Below, piece by piece: positions 62,786-64,000 of a stretch of 64,000 nt of DNA. The notes beneath the pieces are model-generated. The model saw nothing but the letters and a program-made list of their open reading frames with translations, was not told where the DNA came from and ran no database searches. The translations under genes and the position numbers were made by a program. This DNA comes from Bremia lactucae (lineage: Eukaryota > Oomycota > Peronosporomycetes > Peronosporales > Peronosporaceae), in the NCBI RefSeq assembly GCF_004359215.1, contig NC_090611.1:3220857-3284856 (forward strand), in the 5' to 3' direction. The number at the start of each line of letters is the position of its first letter. The stretch's first letter is position 1.

Positions 62786-63350
62786 ATGTTATGGGAGTGG
62801 CTGGTTATACCACAAGGGCTTTCCAACGCCCCGGCAACATTTAATCGTCTAGTGACGCAACTGTTTCGCCCTCATCGAGATTATGCACAGACTTATTTCG
62901 ATGCCATTTTTGTCCATAGTCGTGCGGAGCGGGGTCGGTCGGATATGGAAAACCATTTAGACCATTTGTGAGCAGTGCTCGAGTGCATGCACTCAAACAA
63001 ATTGTATGTTAATGCATCTAAATGCATTTTTGGCGCAGACGAAATTCCTTTTTTAGGATGCTTCATTGGAAAGCGAGACCTTAGAGCGGATCCCGCTAAG
63101 GTAAAAGCCATACTAGATTGGCCGGTTCCTAAAAACCAAAAGGATTTGCGTGAGTGGTTGGGTCTCGCCAATTATTTCCACAAATATAGCGAAAATTACG
63201 CTGATATGGCTAGGCCGTTATCTAATCTCCTTAAAAGGATACAGAATGATGCTGAACTAGCACCGAGAATAATGCTTTTCGAGCAGTTAAGGATAGTCGT
63301 ATCCATGCCCCGATTCTGGCACTGCCGAACCCAAATTGGCCTTTCAGTAT
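62786..63350 (+). pseudogene. gypsy reverse transcriptase fragment (G7)
   Basis: The plus strand reads MLWEWLVIPQGLSNAPATFN, the YFDAIFVHSRAERG box (usual YFDD reads YFDA), a TGA at 62969-62971, then LECMHSNKLYVNASKCIFGA, DEIPFLGCFIGKRDLRADPA, KVKAILDWPVPKNQKDLREW and LGLANYFHKYSENYADMARP. It is closely related to the RT of G6. Both the altered catalytic box and the stop inactivate it. Similarity ends near 63350 in the RT-RNase H connection. Confidence 0.85.
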
Positions 63351-63369
63351 TCAAGACACTCATAGTTGT

Positions 63370-63625
63370 TATGGCGACTTTAAATCACGGAAAGCTCAGT
63401 GGGAATCGCTTGGGCATATTTTCCCAATCGCGGTCGTTTTGCGTTCAAACGAAACGCTCGACCAATACGAGGCGGAATTCACGCGCCGCGTTCATCCGCA
63501 TTCCAAAGCGATGAAACAGCGGTCGCAGCGAATGAATTTTACCCGCTTGCATGTGAAAGAAATCATTGGAGGTACTGTATACCCTTCGTTTCTTCTAACT
63601 ACGCTATTTCTGCTAGTCCATTTGA
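63370..63625. repeat. segment shared with 11.97-12.23 kb
   Basis: Shared blocks include AAGCTCAG.GGGAA, CGATCCCGGTCGT-like, CCACATTCC..CGA and GAAATCATTAGCGGTA-like. On the plus strand both copies can be read as YG.F.S.KAQ and KQRSQ..NF.RL with frame changes. No domain is recognised; in both places a minus-strand chromodomain lies immediately to the right. Confidence 0.6.
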
Positions 63626-63627
63626 GA

Positions 63628-63909
63628 CTAGCGAAGAGCCTTCAGCTGGTGCTCTTTTTTGTAGGCAGTCAACAAGCAGGGCACGTCAATATGTAGGGTA
63701 TCGATTGGTTCCCAAGAGTCGAAACGCTCTAGGTGAACTCTCCATTGGACGAGGATCTGATACCTTTGCCTCACGGAGCGGTGGGCAAGCAACCTTCCAA
63801 CAATGAAGCGTTTATTCCCACCCGCATCTATCAGTGCAGGCGGCGCCCGATAGGAGTGGCGATCTCGCCCACCTTCTCGCGGCTGCCTTACCTTCGTCCG
63901 TTCAATCAC
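63628..63909 (-). pseudogene. gypsy chromodomain (C-terminal end of a chromovirus integrase)
   Basis: The minus strand reads YRAPPALIDAGGNKRFIVGR, LLAHRSVRQRYQILVQWRVH, LERFDSWEPIDTLHIDVPCL and LTAYKKEHQ. The strand-helix order with W..W-type aromatic positions (VQWRV, SWEP) is that of a chromodomain, which in this retrotransposon class binds histone marks and guides integration. It is open over the full domain and better preserved than the copy at 12.24 kb. The rest of pol lies beyond the window edge or is lost. Confidence 0.8.
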
Positions 63910-64000
63910 AGGCGTTTAGCGCTGCCGAGCGACGTATTGCGGGTCTCGAGGGTCAAGTCTTGCGAATGACCTCGGGTCTTCAGGATATCCGCGCCAAGGA
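63855..64000 (+). other. coiled-coil reading frame opposite the chromodomain linker
   Basis: The plus strand reads LAAALPSSVQSQAFSAAERR, IAGLEGQVLRMTSGLQDIRA up to the window edge. The same sequence type (VQSQALSVADEKI, HQVSRLTTDLHDV) lies at 12410-12530 in the same position relative to the chromodomain. The minus strand is also nearly open here as an integrase-chromodomain linker, so the frame may be a shadow. Confidence 0.35.

Noticed and set aside
1..64000. CRISPR arrays, phage or integron-like prokaryotic systems
   Set aside because: No regularly spaced short repeats or prokaryotic gene organisation; all regular repeats are LTRs, a 530 bp array or hairpins in a eukaryotic context.

Overview
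The window looks like a eukaryotic, very probably oomycete (Peronosporales: Phytophthora or downy-mildew-like) scaffold piece. The evidence is the class of Ty3/gypsy, Ty1/copia, LINE and DDE elements, compact genes with many 57-98 nt GT-AG introns, tightly packed convergent and divergent genes, and a nuclear-type tRNA-Ala(TGC). It is not prokaryotic, so there are no operons, CRISPR arrays or ribosome binding sites to report.

Layout. Positions 1-26.4 kb are a graveyard of degraded LTR retrotransposons: a gypsy pol fragment (1-2.3 kb), a copia element whose LTR abuts a cut gypsy LTR (2.34-5.1 kb), scrambled gypsy fragments on both strands (5.1-12.2 kb), a gypsy element on the minus strand still readable from gag to a chromodomain-like end (12.2-17.7 kb), and more gypsy mosaic (18-26.3 kb). 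A truncated LINE reverse transcriptase lies at 26.5-27.8 kb. Positions 28.2-35.5 kb hold three copies of a segment carrying tRNA-Ala and copia LTR pieces; two copies are apparently identical inverted arms of about 2.3 kb, and one adjoins a single undetermined base at 32957, so part of this may be an assembly product. A 530 bp tandem array related to a gypsy LTR (36.8-38.3 kb), a complete-ended pogo-type DNA transposon (38.69-40.88 kb) and a decayed second DDE transposon (about 40.95-43.24 kb) follow.

Positions 43.65-54.15 kb are a retrotransposon-free island of six host genes: SRP72 (12 exons), mitochondrial ribosomal protein bL19, a BMT2/SAMTOR-type methyltransferase, the CCA-adding tRNA nucleotidyltransferase, an SR-rich protein and an AAAP-family amino acid transporter. 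Most serve RNA or protein synthesis: protein targeting, mitochondrial translation, probable rRNA methylation or SAM sensing, tRNA maturation and possibly splicing. They are alternately oriented, with gaps of 24-180 bp between most neighbours.

Positions 54.3-64 kb return to nested retrotransposons: a minus-strand copia element split by a gypsy element with a 5 bp target duplication (54.44-55.58 kb, with a second undetermined base at 55300) and by a 6.1 kb gypsy element with two LTRs (55.99-62.11 kb), then a plus-strand gypsy RT fragment and a minus-strand chromodomain fragment running off the end.

The most notable things found are the inverted tRNA-Ala duplications, the pogo element with intact termini and a likely transposase intron, a coiled-coil reading frame that recurs antisense beside gypsy pol C-termini, and two long near-perfect hairpins. 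All similarity statements come from reading the sequence by eye; no database search was run.
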